Origin: Candidatus Chryseobacterium colombiense
GTDB lineage: Bacteria > Bacteroidota > Bacteroidia > Flavobacteriales > Weeksellaceae
NCBI GenBank assembly: GCA_029203185.1
Contig: CP119310.1
Location: 2,858,001 to 2,922,000 of the forward strand
DNA length: 64,000 nt
Direction: 5' to 3'
Shown here in pieces: positions 24,923 through 33,960 of this stretch. Position 1 is the first letter of the stretch, and every line of letters starts with the position of its first letter. A program made the translations under genes and the position numbers. The notes beneath the pieces were generated by a model, which saw nothing but the letters and a program-made list of their open reading frames with translations, made no database searches and was not told the DNA's origin.

Positions 24923-25684
24923 TTAAACTTTATCTTTTACCCAATTATACAGAATTTCATTGAATTCATCTGGTTTTTCCATCATGGCTGCATGACCACA
25001 TTTATCGATCCAGAACAGATCCGAATTCGGAATAAATTTGTGCATATCCTCCGCAACTTCAGGAGGAGTCACATTATCCTGTTTTCCCCAGATCAGACAT
25101 GTCGGTGTCAGAATCTTAGGCAAATCATTCAGCATATTGTGTTTGATCGCGCTTCTTGCCAACATTACAGTTTTAATTCCTTTCATTCTGTCATTTACAA
25201 CACCAAAAACTTCGTCTACCAAATCTTCAGTCGCAACAGCAGGATCATAAAAAACCTCTTCTGTTTTCTTTCTGATATAAGAACGGTCATTCTTTCTTGG
25301 AAAACTGTCGCCGAAAGTTCTTTCGTACAAACCGGAGCTTCCTGTAAGAACAAGATTTTTAACCAGATCAGGTCTTGCCAGCGTTAAAATTAACCCGACA
25401 TGACCTCCCATTGAGTTTCCAACAATAGTAACAGGTCCCTGAATATGGCTATCAATAAACTTTATTATATATTTTGCTAAAGTTGTAAGATTGGTATTGA
25501 GTACCGGCAAATCGTAGATCGGTAATTGAGGAACATAAACTTTGAATCCCCTGCTTGAAAAAAAATCCACCATTTTATCGAAATTACTCAAACCACCCAT
25601 CAAACCGTGCAGCAACACCAATGGATGTCCTTCCCCCGCTTCTACAAAGGTATATTTCTTTTCTTTTTTTGTACTAAATATCAT
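24923..25684 (-). CDS. Alpha/beta hydrolase
   Basis: 253 residues. The nucleophile elbow GNSMGG places Ser91; the oxyanion region LLHGLMGG is at 24-31; the acid is probably the Asp in WGKQDNVTP (near 207) and the base the His in CGHAAMMEKP (near 231). No signal peptide is visible. Substrate unknown; the fold covers esterases, thioesterases and C-C hydrolases. Divergent from mraZ across a 230-bp control region. Confidence 0.88.
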   Translation of the reverse strand: MIFSTKKEKKYTFVEAGEGHPLVLLHGLMGGLSNFDKMVDFFSSRGFKVYVPQLPIYDLPVLNTNLTTLAKYIIKFIDSHIQGPVTIVGNSMGGHVGLILTLARPDLVKNLVLTGSSGLYERTFGDSFPRKNDRSYIRKKTEEVFYDPAVATEDLVDEVFGVVNDRMKGIKTVMLARSAIKHNMLNDLPKILTPTCLIWGKQDNVTPPEVAEDMHKFIPNSDLFWIDKCGHAAMMEKPDEFNEILYNWVKDKV

Positions 25685-25899
25685 ATAATGCCTGTAATAA
25701 AGCTTTGCAAAAATACAAATTAAACCTCAAAAAAATTTTGAATACTCTAATTTAAAATAAAAATAACATAATAATCCTCTTTTTAGCTATTTTTTTGAAA
25801 ATCCCTTTATTATGGCATAAATAACAACAAATACAACCTTCTTCATATCAAACAATTACACCATCAAAGCTAAATCTTTAATAAAACTTATTAACATTA

Positions 25900-25924
25900 A
25901 GGGAAAAAGTGGGAAAAAGTGGGA
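25900..25924 (+). promoter_or_regulatory. MraZ box: three 10-bp-spaced GGGA repeats
   Basis: AGGGA (25900), TGGGA (25910) and TGGGA (25920) occur with exactly 5 nt between them. MraZ of E. coli is known to bind TGGGN repeats with 5-nt spacing upstream of its own gene, so autoregulation is likely here. Confidence 0.85.
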
Positions 25925-25943
25925 AATTTTAGAAATTATTATA

Positions 25944-25951
25944 TAAATTTG
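25944..25951 (+). promoter_or_regulatory. -7 element (TAAATTTG) of the division and cell-wall cluster
   Basis: Exact TAnnTTTG match. The start site predicted 4-6 nt after it nearly coincides with the mraZ ATG at 25958, so the transcript may be leaderless. The MraZ box covers the -33 region. Confidence 0.7.
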
Positions 25952-25957
25952 CTCCAA

Positions 25958-26416
25958 ATGAAAAGTTTCATTGGGACATATGAGTGTAAAATTGACGACA
26001 AAGGCCGCCTAAAAGTTCCTTCATCTTTAATCAAACAGATGGAAAACTTCGACGACAAGGCGTTTGTAGTCAAAAGATCTGTGTTCCAACCTTGCCTGGA
26101 AGTTTACCCCATGAACGCATGGGATAAATTGATGGGCAAAATTAATAAATTGAACAGATTCATTAAAAAGAATGCTGATTTCATTAGAATGTTTACGGCA
26201 GGAGTAAAAACAGTGGAACTCGATAACGCAGGAAGATTACAGATTTCCAAAGATCTGACTCATTTTGCAAATCTTCAGAAAGATATTGTAATTACAAGCG
26301 CAGGAGAATTGTTTGAAATTTGGGATAAAGAGGCCTACGAAAAGGTGATCTCTACCAATGAAACCGATTTCGCCAGTCTTGCCGAAGATGTGATGGGCTC
26401 TTTCGATGAAGAATAA
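25958..26416 (+). CDS. mraZ: Transcriptional regulator MraZ
   Basis: 152 residues from the ATG at 25958. An upstream in-frame ATG at 25919 is rejected because it lies inside the operator and before the -7 box. Two SpoVT/AbrB-like repeats are present: FIGTYECKIDDKGRLKVPSSL (about 3-23) and AGVKTVELDNAGRLQISKDL (about 82-101). MraZ is a ring-shaped DNA-binding protein that represses its own cluster. It is the first gene of the division cluster. Confidence 0.93.
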   Translation: MKSFIGTYECKIDDKGRLKVPSSLIKQMENFDDKAFVVKRSVFQPCLEVYPMNAWDKLMGKINKLNRFIKKNADFIRMFTAGVKTVELDNAGRLQISKDLTHFANLQKDIVITSAGELFEIWDKEAYEKVISTNETDFASLAEDVMGSFDEE

Positions 26417-26456
26417 TACGCTGATCATTAACAGCGAAAAAAAACACAACTTAAGT

Positions 26457-27350
26457 ATGTATCATAACCCCGTTTTGTTGAAGCAAAGTGTAGATGATTT
26501 GGTAACGAATCCAGACGGAATATATGTAGACTGTACTTTTGGAGGAGGCGGTCACTCCAGAGAAATATTGAGCAGACTTTCAGACAAAGGAAAACTGTTC
26601 AGTTTTGATCAGGATTTAGACGCTCTTAAAAATACAATTGACGATCCGAGATTTACATTAATCAATCAGAATTTCAGATTCCTGGAAAACTCTTTATTAA
26701 TGTATGGAATTTCCCAGATCGACGGAGTTCTCGCTGACTTAGGAGTTTCTTCCCATCAGTTTGATGAAGCAGAAAGAGGTTTCTCAACAAGAAGCAATGC
26801 TCCTTTGGATATGAGGATGAATATTATGCAGGGACTTGATGCTAAAAGAGTCATCAATGATTATGATGAAGAACAGCTTGCTGACATTTTTTATTACTAT
26901 GGTGAACTGAGAGAAGCCAGAAAATTGGCCAGAGATATTGTTCATCACAGAAAAACAAAAAGTATTGAAACAACCGAAGACCTGAAAAAACTGTTCAGCT
27001 ATCTTCCGCCGCATAAAGTGAATAAATTTTATGCTCAATTGTTTCAGGCGATAAGAATTGAAGTGAATCAAGAGCTTGAAGTATTGAAAGAAATGCTTGT
27101 TCAGGCATATAACGTTTTAAAACCGGGAGGAAGATTGGTGGTAATTTCCTATCATTCCCTGGAAGATAGGCTGGTAAAAAGATTTTTGAAAAACGGAATG
27201 TTTGAAGGAGAACCCGAAAGAGACATTTACGGAAATTATAAAAAAGCATTCGAACTGGTAAAAAGTAAGGCAATCATTCCCGATGACAAGGAAATCGAAG
27301 AAAACTCAAGAGCCAGAAGTGCTAAAATGAGAACAGGAATTAAAGTGTAG
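26457..27350 (+). CDS. rsmH: 16S rRNA (cytosine-1402-N4) methyltransferase RsmH
   Basis: 297 residues from the ATG at 26457 (MYHNPVLLKQSV), the usual family N-terminus. An in-frame ATG at 26406 overlapping mraZ would add 17 residues and cannot be excluded. The SAM-binding text CTFGGGGHSREIL is near 24-36, DLGVSSHQFDEAERGFS near 95, and the end has ISYHSLEDRLVKRF and RARSAKMR. RsmH (MraW) methylates C1402 of 16S rRNA. Confidence 0.93.
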   Translation: MYHNPVLLKQSVDDLVTNPDGIYVDCTFGGGGHSREILSRLSDKGKLFSFDQDLDALKNTIDDPRFTLINQNFRFLENSLLMYGISQIDGVLADLGVSSHQFDEAERGFSTRSNAPLDMRMNIMQGLDAKRVINDYDEEQLADIFYYYGELREARKLARDIVHHRKTKSIETTEDLKKLFSYLPPHKVNKFYAQLFQAIRIEVNQELEVLKEMLVQAYNVLKPGGRLVVISYHSLEDRLVKRFLKNGMFEGEPERDIYGNYKKAFELVKSKAIIPDDKEIEENSRARSAKMRTGIKV

Positions 27351-27412
27351 TTTTTGGTTGACAGTTGATAGTTTTTATTCTAACAACAAACAATCAGTAA
27401 CCAACAACCAAA

Positions 27413-27778
27413 ATGGCAAAAAGAACGACAAATCGCCCTCAGAAAAAATTAACTTTTATAGACATTATAAAAGGAAACTTTCTGAATCGTGATGAGATCA
27501 AAATACATTACAAGTATTTTCTCCTGTTGTTTATATTGATGATGGCCATGATTTACAGTAACCATCTCGTCAATAAAAAGATAAAGATTGTTAATACCTT
27601 AAAAGAAGAAACTGAAGAATACAAATCACGAAACGCTTACGCACAAAGTAAGCTGATCAAAGTAAAAATGGAATCGGAGTTGGGGAAAGAAGTCGCACGG
27701 GATTCTTTGATGACCCTGGAAAACCATCCTCACAAACTGCTAATAAAACTGGACAGTACAGATGCAAAAGCAAAATGA
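27413..27778 (+). CDS. ftsL: FtsL-like cell division protein
   Basis: 121 residues: a basic cytoplasmic start, one membrane helix (about 37-56, YFLLLFILMMAMIYSNHL) and a periplasmic coiled coil (NTLKEETEEYKSRNAYAQSKL). It sits between rsmH and the penicillin-binding protein, the standard ftsL position, and overlaps the next gene by 17 bp. FtsL forms the FtsQLB complex that activates septal wall synthesis. Sequence similarity in this family is low; the call rests on topology and position. Confidence 0.82.
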   Translation: MAKRTTNRPQKKLTFIDIIKGNFLNRDEIKIHYKYFLLLFILMMAMIYSNHLVNKKIKIVNTLKEETEEYKSRNAYAQSKLIKVKMESELGKEVARDSLMTLENHPHKLLIKLDSTDAKAK

Positions 27779-29753
27779 ATACGACAACAAACGTAAAAAA
27801 ACGTTAAGATGGGGCTACCTCTTCGCAGTGGTGGCTTTGTGCGTGTTTGTAATGTTTTTGACAAGAATAATTATCTTACAAAACACTAATGTTCAGGAAA
27901 TTAAAGATGATTACATTAATAAAAATTATCGGGAAGCCACTCTGAAAGCTGCCCGAGGAAATCTATTCGCTTCCGACGGCTCTATCCTTGCCACAACGGT
28001 CATGCGTTACGACATTTATCTGGATTTTAAAACGATGAAAGATACCGTTTACACCAACAATATTGGCGCTCTAACGGATTCTTTAAGCAAAATGTTCGGA
28101 AAATCAAGAGTTGAATTCAGAAAGAAATTTGACGAGCAAAGAAAAAATAAAAACCAGTATTATACACTGGTGAAAGGCCTTGACTTTGACCAATACGACA
28201 GAATCCGAAAATTCCCGATTTTCAAAAAAGGGAAAAACAAAGGAGGCTTCATCGTAGACAGAAATTACAAAAGAGAACTCGCAACCTCAGAAATCGGAGC
28301 CGGAACTATCGGAATGGACGACGGGGAACACAAAGCCGGTCTTGAAGGTGCTTTTTCAAAATACCTGAGAGGAACAGACGGAAGAAGACTGGAACAGAGA
28401 ATCAATTCATCCCAATGGAAACCGATTGATTTCTGGAAAGTTCAGGAACCTATTGATGGTGAAGATGTTTACACAACATTAGATCTCAGAATTCAGGACA
28501 TTGCACATTCTGCACTCGAAAAACAATTGATCAATTTCGAAGCGAAACACGGAACCGTGATTGTAATGGAAGTGGAAACCGGAAAAGTTCGTGCCATGGT
28601 CAATCTAAGAAGAGACGATAATGGAGAATATGTTGATTCTTATAATTATGCTATAAAAGACAACATAGAACCTGGTTCTACTTTTAAAACCATTTCGTTA
28701 CTAGCTGCAATGGACGACGGTTTCATTGATGAAAATACAACAGTAGATGTAGGAAACGGAGTCTGGGTATATGCAAAACAGAGAATTTCAGACGGTCACG
28801 GAGGCGGAACTTATGACATCAGTGATGTTTTGGCAAAATCAAGTAACGTAGGTTCTGCAAAACTGATTACAAAATACTACGCTGACAATCCACAAATATT
28901 CCTGGATCATTTGAAACGCTGGAAATTATTCGACAAAATGGATATCGAACTTCCGGGAATCACAAAACCAAGATTTGTAACTCCGGAAAGCAAAAGATGG
29001 AATCCGGCTGCTTTAGCTTCTTTAGCTTACGGATATGCTTCAAACATAAACCTTTTACAATTAGCAACTTTCTATAACGGAGTTGCTAATGGTGGTAAAA
29101 TGCTAAAACCACTATTCATCGATAAGATCATGAAAGACGGAAAGGTGATGTACAACTCAAAACCTGAAGTAATGGTGAATAAAATGGCCTCTGAAAAAGC
29201 CATTAAAATGATGACTCACGCTTTGACAAAAGCTGTAGAGAAAGGAACAGGAAAAAGTATTTTCACGCCAAACTTGAAAATGGCAGGAAAAACAGGAACA
29301 GCTAGATTTGAATACTGGCTGCCTGGTCCAATGAAATACCGTGCATCTTTTGCAGGTTTTTATCCTGCTGATAATCCGAAGTATACATGTTATGTAATGA
29401 TCAGCGAACCGAATACGGCAAAAGGATTTTACGGAGGAACAGTTTCTGCACCTGTATTTAAGGAAATTGCAGGGAAAACTTTCCTGAAAACACCACAAAA
29501 CATTGAAAAAGAAATGCTTGTGAGCAATAAGGTCGACCTTAACAAAATGGTGGAACCTAATGTAAAAGTAGCTGTTAATAATAAACAAATGCCCAATGTC
29601 GTAGGATTGATCGGTAAAAATATCATCCCGCAACTGGAGAATTTAGGATATCGTGTCGATTACAAGGGCGTTGGCAGAATAACCCAGCAGTTTCCGTTGG
29701 AAGGCACAACAATAAGTAAAAACCAGAGAATTTATTTATCTCTGCAGAATTAA
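27762..29753 (+). CDS. ftsI: Septal peptidoglycan transpeptidase FtsI (PBP3) with C-terminal PASTA domain
   Basis: 663 residues. One membrane helix (about 17-37) is followed by a PBP dimerisation domain and a transpeptidase with the three expected motifs: STFK (EPGSTFKT, near 305), SSN (KSSNVGS, near 363) and KTG (GKTGTARF, near 508). The last 70 residues (MPNVVGLIGKNIIPQLENLG onward) form one PASTA domain. Class B PBP of the divisome. Overlap with ftsL suggests coupled translation. Confidence 0.92.
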   Translation: MQKQNEYDNKRKKTLRWGYLFAVVALCVFVMFLTRIIILQNTNVQEIKDDYINKNYREATLKAARGNLFASDGSILATTVMRYDIYLDFKTMKDTVYTNNIGALTDSLSKMFGKSRVEFRKKFDEQRKNKNQYYTLVKGLDFDQYDRIRKFPIFKKGKNKGGFIVDRNYKRELATSEIGAGTIGMDDGEHKAGLEGAFSKYLRGTDGRRLEQRINSSQWKPIDFWKVQEPIDGEDVYTTLDLRIQDIAHSALEKQLINFEAKHGTVIVMEVETGKVRAMVNLRRDDNGEYVDSYNYAIKDNIEPGSTFKTISLLAAMDDGFIDENTTVDVGNGVWVYAKQRISDGHGGGTYDISDVLAKSSNVGSAKLITKYYADNPQIFLDHLKRWKLFDKMDIELPGITKPRFVTPESKRWNPAALASLAYGYASNINLLQLATFYNGVANGGKMLKPLFIDKIMKDGKVMYNSKPEVMVNKMASEKAIKMMTHALTKAVEKGTGKSIFTPNLKMAGKTGTARFEYWLPGPMKYRASFAGFYPADNPKYTCYVMISEPNTAKGFYGGTVSAPVFKEIAGKTFLKTPQNIEKEMLVSNKVDLNKMVEPNVKVAVNNKQMPNVVGLIGKNIIPQLENLGYRVDYKGVGRITQQFPLEGTTISKNQRIYLSLQN

Positions 29754-29772
29754 AATATAAAGCATCAAAGAA

Positions 29773-31233
29773 ATGCAGTTAATTGAATTATTAAAAAGAA
29801 TCCCAGTCTTAGAAATTCACGGCGACAATACCCGTGACATTACTGAATTGGTTTTCGACAGCAGAAAGGTTACGGAAGACTCGTTGTATATTGCAATGAG
29901 AGGAACGGTTGTGGATGGGCATTCATTTATTGCATCTTCTGTTGAAAAAGGAGCAAAAGCAATTGTTTGTGAAGAGTTCCCTGAAAATTTGAATGAAAAT
30001 GTTACCTACGTAAAGGTAAAAGACTCATCTAAAGCTTTAGGACAATTAGCCTCCAACTTCTACGGGAACCCTTCTGAAAAATTAAAATTAATCGGAGTTA
30101 CGGGAACTAATGGAAAAACTTCTGTTTCTACTTTACTTTTTGATGTTTTCAAAAATTTAGGATACGATTCTGCTTTGCTTTCTACCGTTGAGATCAGGAT
30201 TGGAGAAAAAATAATTCCGGCGACACACACGACTCCGGATGTGATTACCATCAATAAAATTCTGGCTCAGGCTGTTGAAGAAGGCTGCGAATTTGCTTTC
30301 ATGGAAGTAAGTTCTCACGGAATTGCTCAAAACAGAATTGAAGGACTTCATTTTAAAGTAGCAGGGTTCACCAATCTTACACACGATCATTTAGATTACC
30401 ATAAAACATTTGATGAATATCTAAAGACCAAGAAAAGATTTTTTGACCAATTGGAAAATACTGCCGTTGCCATCACCAATGTAGATGATAAAAACGGAAA
30501 TGTCATGCTTCAGAATACAAAAGCTATCAAAAGAACATATGCTTTGAAAACCATGGCAGATTTTCATGGGAAGCTTTTAGAAGTTGATTTCAATGGAATG
30601 TTATTGAATTTCAACGGAAAAGAGTTCTGGACAACTCTCACCGGAAAATTTAATGTCTACAATTTATTATTGGTTTTCGGAATTGCTTCTGAGCTTGGTT
30701 TTGAGCAGGATGAAATTTTGCAGGCAATCAGTCAGTTGAAAAGAGTTTCAGGAAGATTTGAAACTTTTAAATCTGATGGTGGAATTTTCTTTATTGTAGA
30801 TTATGCACATACTCCGGATGCTTTAGAAAACATTTTGGACAGCATTAATGATATCAGAACCAAAAACGAAAGATTAATTACAGTTTTCGGTTGCGGAGGT
30901 GACAGAGATCACTCCAAAAGACCTGAAATGGGAAATATTGCCACCAAAAAATCAACACTGGCAATTATCACTTCAGACAACCCGAGAACGGAAGATCCGG
31001 CAGCAATTATAAAAGAGATTGAAGTAGGTGTTGAACCTCAGAATTTCAGCAAATACACTTCAATTCCTGATAGAAAAGAAGCCATAAAAATGGCGATCAA
31101 GTTTGCAGAACCTAAAGATATTGTTCTCGTAGCCGGAAAAGGCCACGAAACGTATCAGGAGATTAATGGTGTAAAACATCATTTTGATGACAAAGAGACA
31201 ATCAATGAGCTTTGGAAATTAATGAGTAAGTAA
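29773..31233 (+). CDS. murE: UDP-MurNAc-tripeptide ligase MurE
   Basis: 486 residues. The ATP loop is GVTGTNGKTS near 108-117, and AHTPDALENIL and HDHLDYHKTF are typical of the Mur ligase central domain. The substrate motif DNPR (SDNPRTEDP, near 404) is that of meso-diaminopimelate-adding enzymes rather than the lysine-adding type, so the wall is predicted to use meso-DAP. It adds the third residue of the stem peptide. Follows ftsI by 19 bp. Confidence 0.95.
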   Translation: MQLIELLKRIPVLEIHGDNTRDITELVFDSRKVTEDSLYIAMRGTVVDGHSFIASSVEKGAKAIVCEEFPENLNENVTYVKVKDSSKALGQLASNFYGNPSEKLKLIGVTGTNGKTSVSTLLFDVFKNLGYDSALLSTVEIRIGEKIIPATHTTPDVITINKILAQAVEEGCEFAFMEVSSHGIAQNRIEGLHFKVAGFTNLTHDHLDYHKTFDEYLKTKKRFFDQLENTAVAITNVDDKNGNVMLQNTKAIKRTYALKTMADFHGKLLEVDFNGMLLNFNGKEFWTTLTGKFNVYNLLLVFGIASELGFEQDEILQAISQLKRVSGRFETFKSDGGIFFIVDYAHTPDALENILDSINDIRTKNERLITVFGCGGDRDHSKRPEMGNIATKKSTLAIITSDNPRTEDPAAIIKEIEVGVEPQNFSKYTSIPDRKEAIKMAIKFAEPKDIVLVAGKGHETYQEINGVKHHFDDKETINELWKLMSK

Positions 31234-31278
31234 AAATTTGATTTAAAACAAACTTATTACATCTTAAACCAGAAGAAA

Positions 31279-32520
31279 ATGTTATACTATCTATACGAAT
31301 ATTTAACCAACCACGGAATTCATGTTCCCGGATTAGGAATGTTGAAGTACATTTCTTTCCGGGCAGGAATGGCTGTTTTATTTTCTTTGATCATTGCTCT
31401 TGTCTATGGAAAAAGAATCATCAACTATTTGAGATCAAAACAAATGGGCGAGTTGGTTCGTGATCTCGGATTGGATGGTCAGAAGCAAAAAGAGGGAACG
31501 CCTACAATGGGCGGACTTATCATTATCATTGCTACCATTATTCCGGTATTATTATTTACCAGAATTACAAATATTTATATTGTGCTTCTCTTAGTTTCTA
31601 TGATCTGGATGGGTGCGATTGGTTTTCTGGATGATTATTTAAAGAAAATAAAGAAAAACAAAGACGGGCTAAGTGGCAAATTTAAGATTGTAGGACAGGT
31701 TGGATTAGGCTTAATTATCGGAATTACAATGTATTTCCATCCCGATATTACAGTTAAAAGAAAATATGCAGATGCGAAAGTAGTAAACAGAAACAATGTA
31801 GAGCAAAACTTTATGCCTACTGAAAAAATCACAGTTTCTACGGTTCCTTTTGCTAAAAATAACGAATTCGATTACAGTGGAATATTGTTCTGGATGAATG
31901 ATAAAGACGCTCACGAATGGGCATGGATTGTTTTCATTCCTATTGTAATATTCATCGTAACAGCGGTTTCCAACGGAGCCAATATTACCGATGGAATTGA
32001 TGGTCTTGCAGCAGGAACCAGTGCCGTGATTCTTTTAGTTTTAGCGCTTTTTGCTTACCTATCAGGAAACATCATTTTTGCAGATTACCTCAACATCATG
32101 TTCCTTCCGAATATGGGAGAAACCACCATTTTTGCCGTGGCAATGGTGGGTGCAGTAATTGGTTTTTTCTGGTACAATACGTATCCCGCTCAGGTTTTCA
32201 TGGGGGATACCGGAAGTTTGATGTTAGGAGGCGTTATTGCCGTTTTAGCTATTATTTTAAGAAAAGAGTTATTGATTCCGGTATTATGCGGAATCTTCCT
32301 GATCGAAAACCTGTCTGTAATGCTTCAGGTAGTCGTTTTCAAATACAGAAAGAAAAAATTCGGGCTGGAATATGCCCAAAACAATAGATTATTTAGAATG
32401 TCACCATTACACCATCATTATCAGAAAGGCGGTTTCCATGAAAGTAAAATCGTCAACAGAATGATCATCATTGGGGTAATTTTGGCAATTGTATGCCTTA
32501 TCACATTAAAAATGAGATAA
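31279..32520 (+). CDS. mraY: Phospho-MurNAc-pentapeptide transferase MraY
   Basis: 413 residues, an integral membrane enzyme that makes lipid I. Family motifs seen: NITDGIDGLAAGTSA, MGDTGSLMLGGVIA and the end motif MSPLHHHYQKGG. It is about 50 residues longer than the E. coli protein because of a hydrophilic insertion near residues 155-200 that is common in Bacteroidota. Surrounded by murE and murD as expected. Confidence 0.95.
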   Translation: MLYYLYEYLTNHGIHVPGLGMLKYISFRAGMAVLFSLIIALVYGKRIINYLRSKQMGELVRDLGLDGQKQKEGTPTMGGLIIIIATIIPVLLFTRITNIYIVLLLVSMIWMGAIGFLDDYLKKIKKNKDGLSGKFKIVGQVGLGLIIGITMYFHPDITVKRKYADAKVVNRNNVEQNFMPTEKITVSTVPFAKNNEFDYSGILFWMNDKDAHEWAWIVFIPIVIFIVTAVSNGANITDGIDGLAAGTSAVILLVLALFAYLSGNIIFADYLNIMFLPNMGETTIFAVAMVGAVIGFFWYNTYPAQVFMGDTGSLMLGGVIAVLAIILRKELLIPVLCGIFLIENLSVMLQVVVFKYRKKKFGLEYAQNNRLFRMSPLHHHYQKGGFHESKIVNRMIIIGVILAIVCLITLKMR

Positions 32521-32600
32521 GAATTAATTTAAAATTGAAACATTTAAGTATTAAAAATTTTTGAATCATTTAAATCTTTCAGTCATTAAATCAAAATAGT

Positions 32601-33938
32601 ATGAAAATAGTTGTTTTAGGAGGAGGAGAAAGCGGTTGTGGAGCTGCTTATTTGGCTAAAAAACAAGGTTTGGAAGTTTTTCTTTCAGACAAAGGAGCCA
32701 TTAAGGATAACTATAAGCAGTTTCTTACGGAGAATGACATTGAGTTTGAAGAAGAAAACCATGATGAAAAAAGAATATTAAATGCAGACTGGATTGTAAA
32801 AAGTCCGGGAATTCCGAAAAAGGCAGAAATTATTCACAAAATTCATGAAAGAGGAATAAGACTTTCTTCTGAAATTGAATTTGCTTCGGAGTTTACAGAT
32901 GCAAAAATTATCGCGATCACAGGAAGCAACGGAAAAACAACGACCACCTCTTTAATCTATTATATTTTAAAAAATGACGGATTGAATGTTGGTTTAGGAG
33001 GAAATATCGGATACAGCTTTGCCAAGCAGGTTGCAGATGAAAATCATGAATATTATGTATTGGAAGTAAGCTCTTTCCAGTTAGATGATATTCAGAATTT
33101 CAGACCTTATATTTCTTTATTATTGAACTTGTCACAGGATCATTTGGATCAGTACAACTACAATTATGAAGAATATGCTTTGGCAAAATTCAGAATTACT
33201 GAAAATCAGGAAAATGACAACTTTTTCATCTATAACAAAGATGATGAAATGAGCAAAAATCTTCTTGAAAAGCTGGAAATAAAAGCGAAAATGATCCCTT
33301 TTTCCACAAAAGAGAAATTGTCTGAAGGAGGATTTGTTGACGGAGAAAATATTGAAGTGGATTTTCAGGATAAATTCTCCATGAAAATTGAGGAACTATC
33401 ATTGCTGGGAAATCATAACGTAGCCAACAGTTTGGCCGCTTCAATTGCAGGTAAAATACTGAAGATCAATAATGAAAGTATCAGAAATTCATTAATGACC
33501 TTTCAGGCAGTTGAACATAGACTGGAATTCGTCACTGAACTTGAAGGCGTTAAATACATCAATGACAGTAAAGCGACGAATGTTAATGCAACGTATTACG
33601 CTTTAGAAAGTATGAAAAACCCTACAGTTTGGATTGTTGGAGGTTTAGACAAAGGAAACGACTATACCGAAATTGAGGACTTAGTCAAAAGAAAAGTAAA
33701 AGCAATTGTCTGCTTAGGAATTGATAACCAGAAAATTATAAATTTCTTTAAAGACAAAAAAGAATTTATATATGACACCTCTAGTATGGAAGAAGCAGTG
33801 AAGATTTCAAAATCTCTTGCTAAAACAGGAGATACGGTTTTATTATCTCCATGCTGCGCAAGTTTTGATTTATTCAAAAGCTATGAAGACAGAGGCCGTC
33901 AGTTTAAAGAACAGGTATTAAAAGCCAATGGCAATTAG
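32601..33938 (+). CDS. murD: UDP-MurNAc-L-alanine:D-glutamate ligase MurD
   Basis: 445 residues. N-terminal Rossmann-like motif VLGGGESGCGAAYLAKK, ATP loop ITGSNGKTTTTSL near 110, LNLSQDHLDQYNYNYEEY and the C-terminal YINDSKATNVNATYYAL, all MurD features. Adds D-glutamate to UDP-MurNAc-L-Ala. Separated from mraY by 80 bp and followed by ftsW after 22 bp. Confidence 0.95.
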   Translation: MKIVVLGGGESGCGAAYLAKKQGLEVFLSDKGAIKDNYKQFLTENDIEFEEENHDEKRILNADWIVKSPGIPKKAEIIHKIHERGIRLSSEIEFASEFTDAKIIAITGSNGKTTTTSLIYYILKNDGLNVGLGGNIGYSFAKQVADENHEYYVLEVSSFQLDDIQNFRPYISLLLNLSQDHLDQYNYNYEEYALAKFRITENQENDNFFIYNKDDEMSKNLLEKLEIKAKMIPFSTKEKLSEGGFVDGENIEVDFQDKFSMKIEELSLLGNHNVANSLAASIAGKILKINNESIRNSLMTFQAVEHRLEFVTELEGVKYINDSKATNVNATYYALESMKNPTVWIVGGLDKGNDYTEIEDLVKRKVKAIVCLGIDNQKIINFFKDKKEFIYDTSSMEEAVKISKSLAKTGDTVLLSPCCASFDLFKSYEDRGRQFKEQVLKANGN

Positions 33939-33960
33939 CCAAAAGCCAAGAGCATAACAT

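Noticed and set aside
25919..25957. Upstream start for mraZ
   Set aside because: It overlaps the MraZ operator and precedes the -7 box; MKSFIGTYECK is the family N-terminus.
26406..26456. Upstream start for rsmH overlapping mraZ
   Set aside because: Kept only as an alternative, because MYHNPVLLKQSV at 26457 matches the usual N-terminus.
27351..27412. TTTTTGGTTG ... CAACCAAAA inverted words between rsmH and ftsL
   Set aside because: Low-complexity AAC/TTG sequence; too short and simple to call a repeat element.
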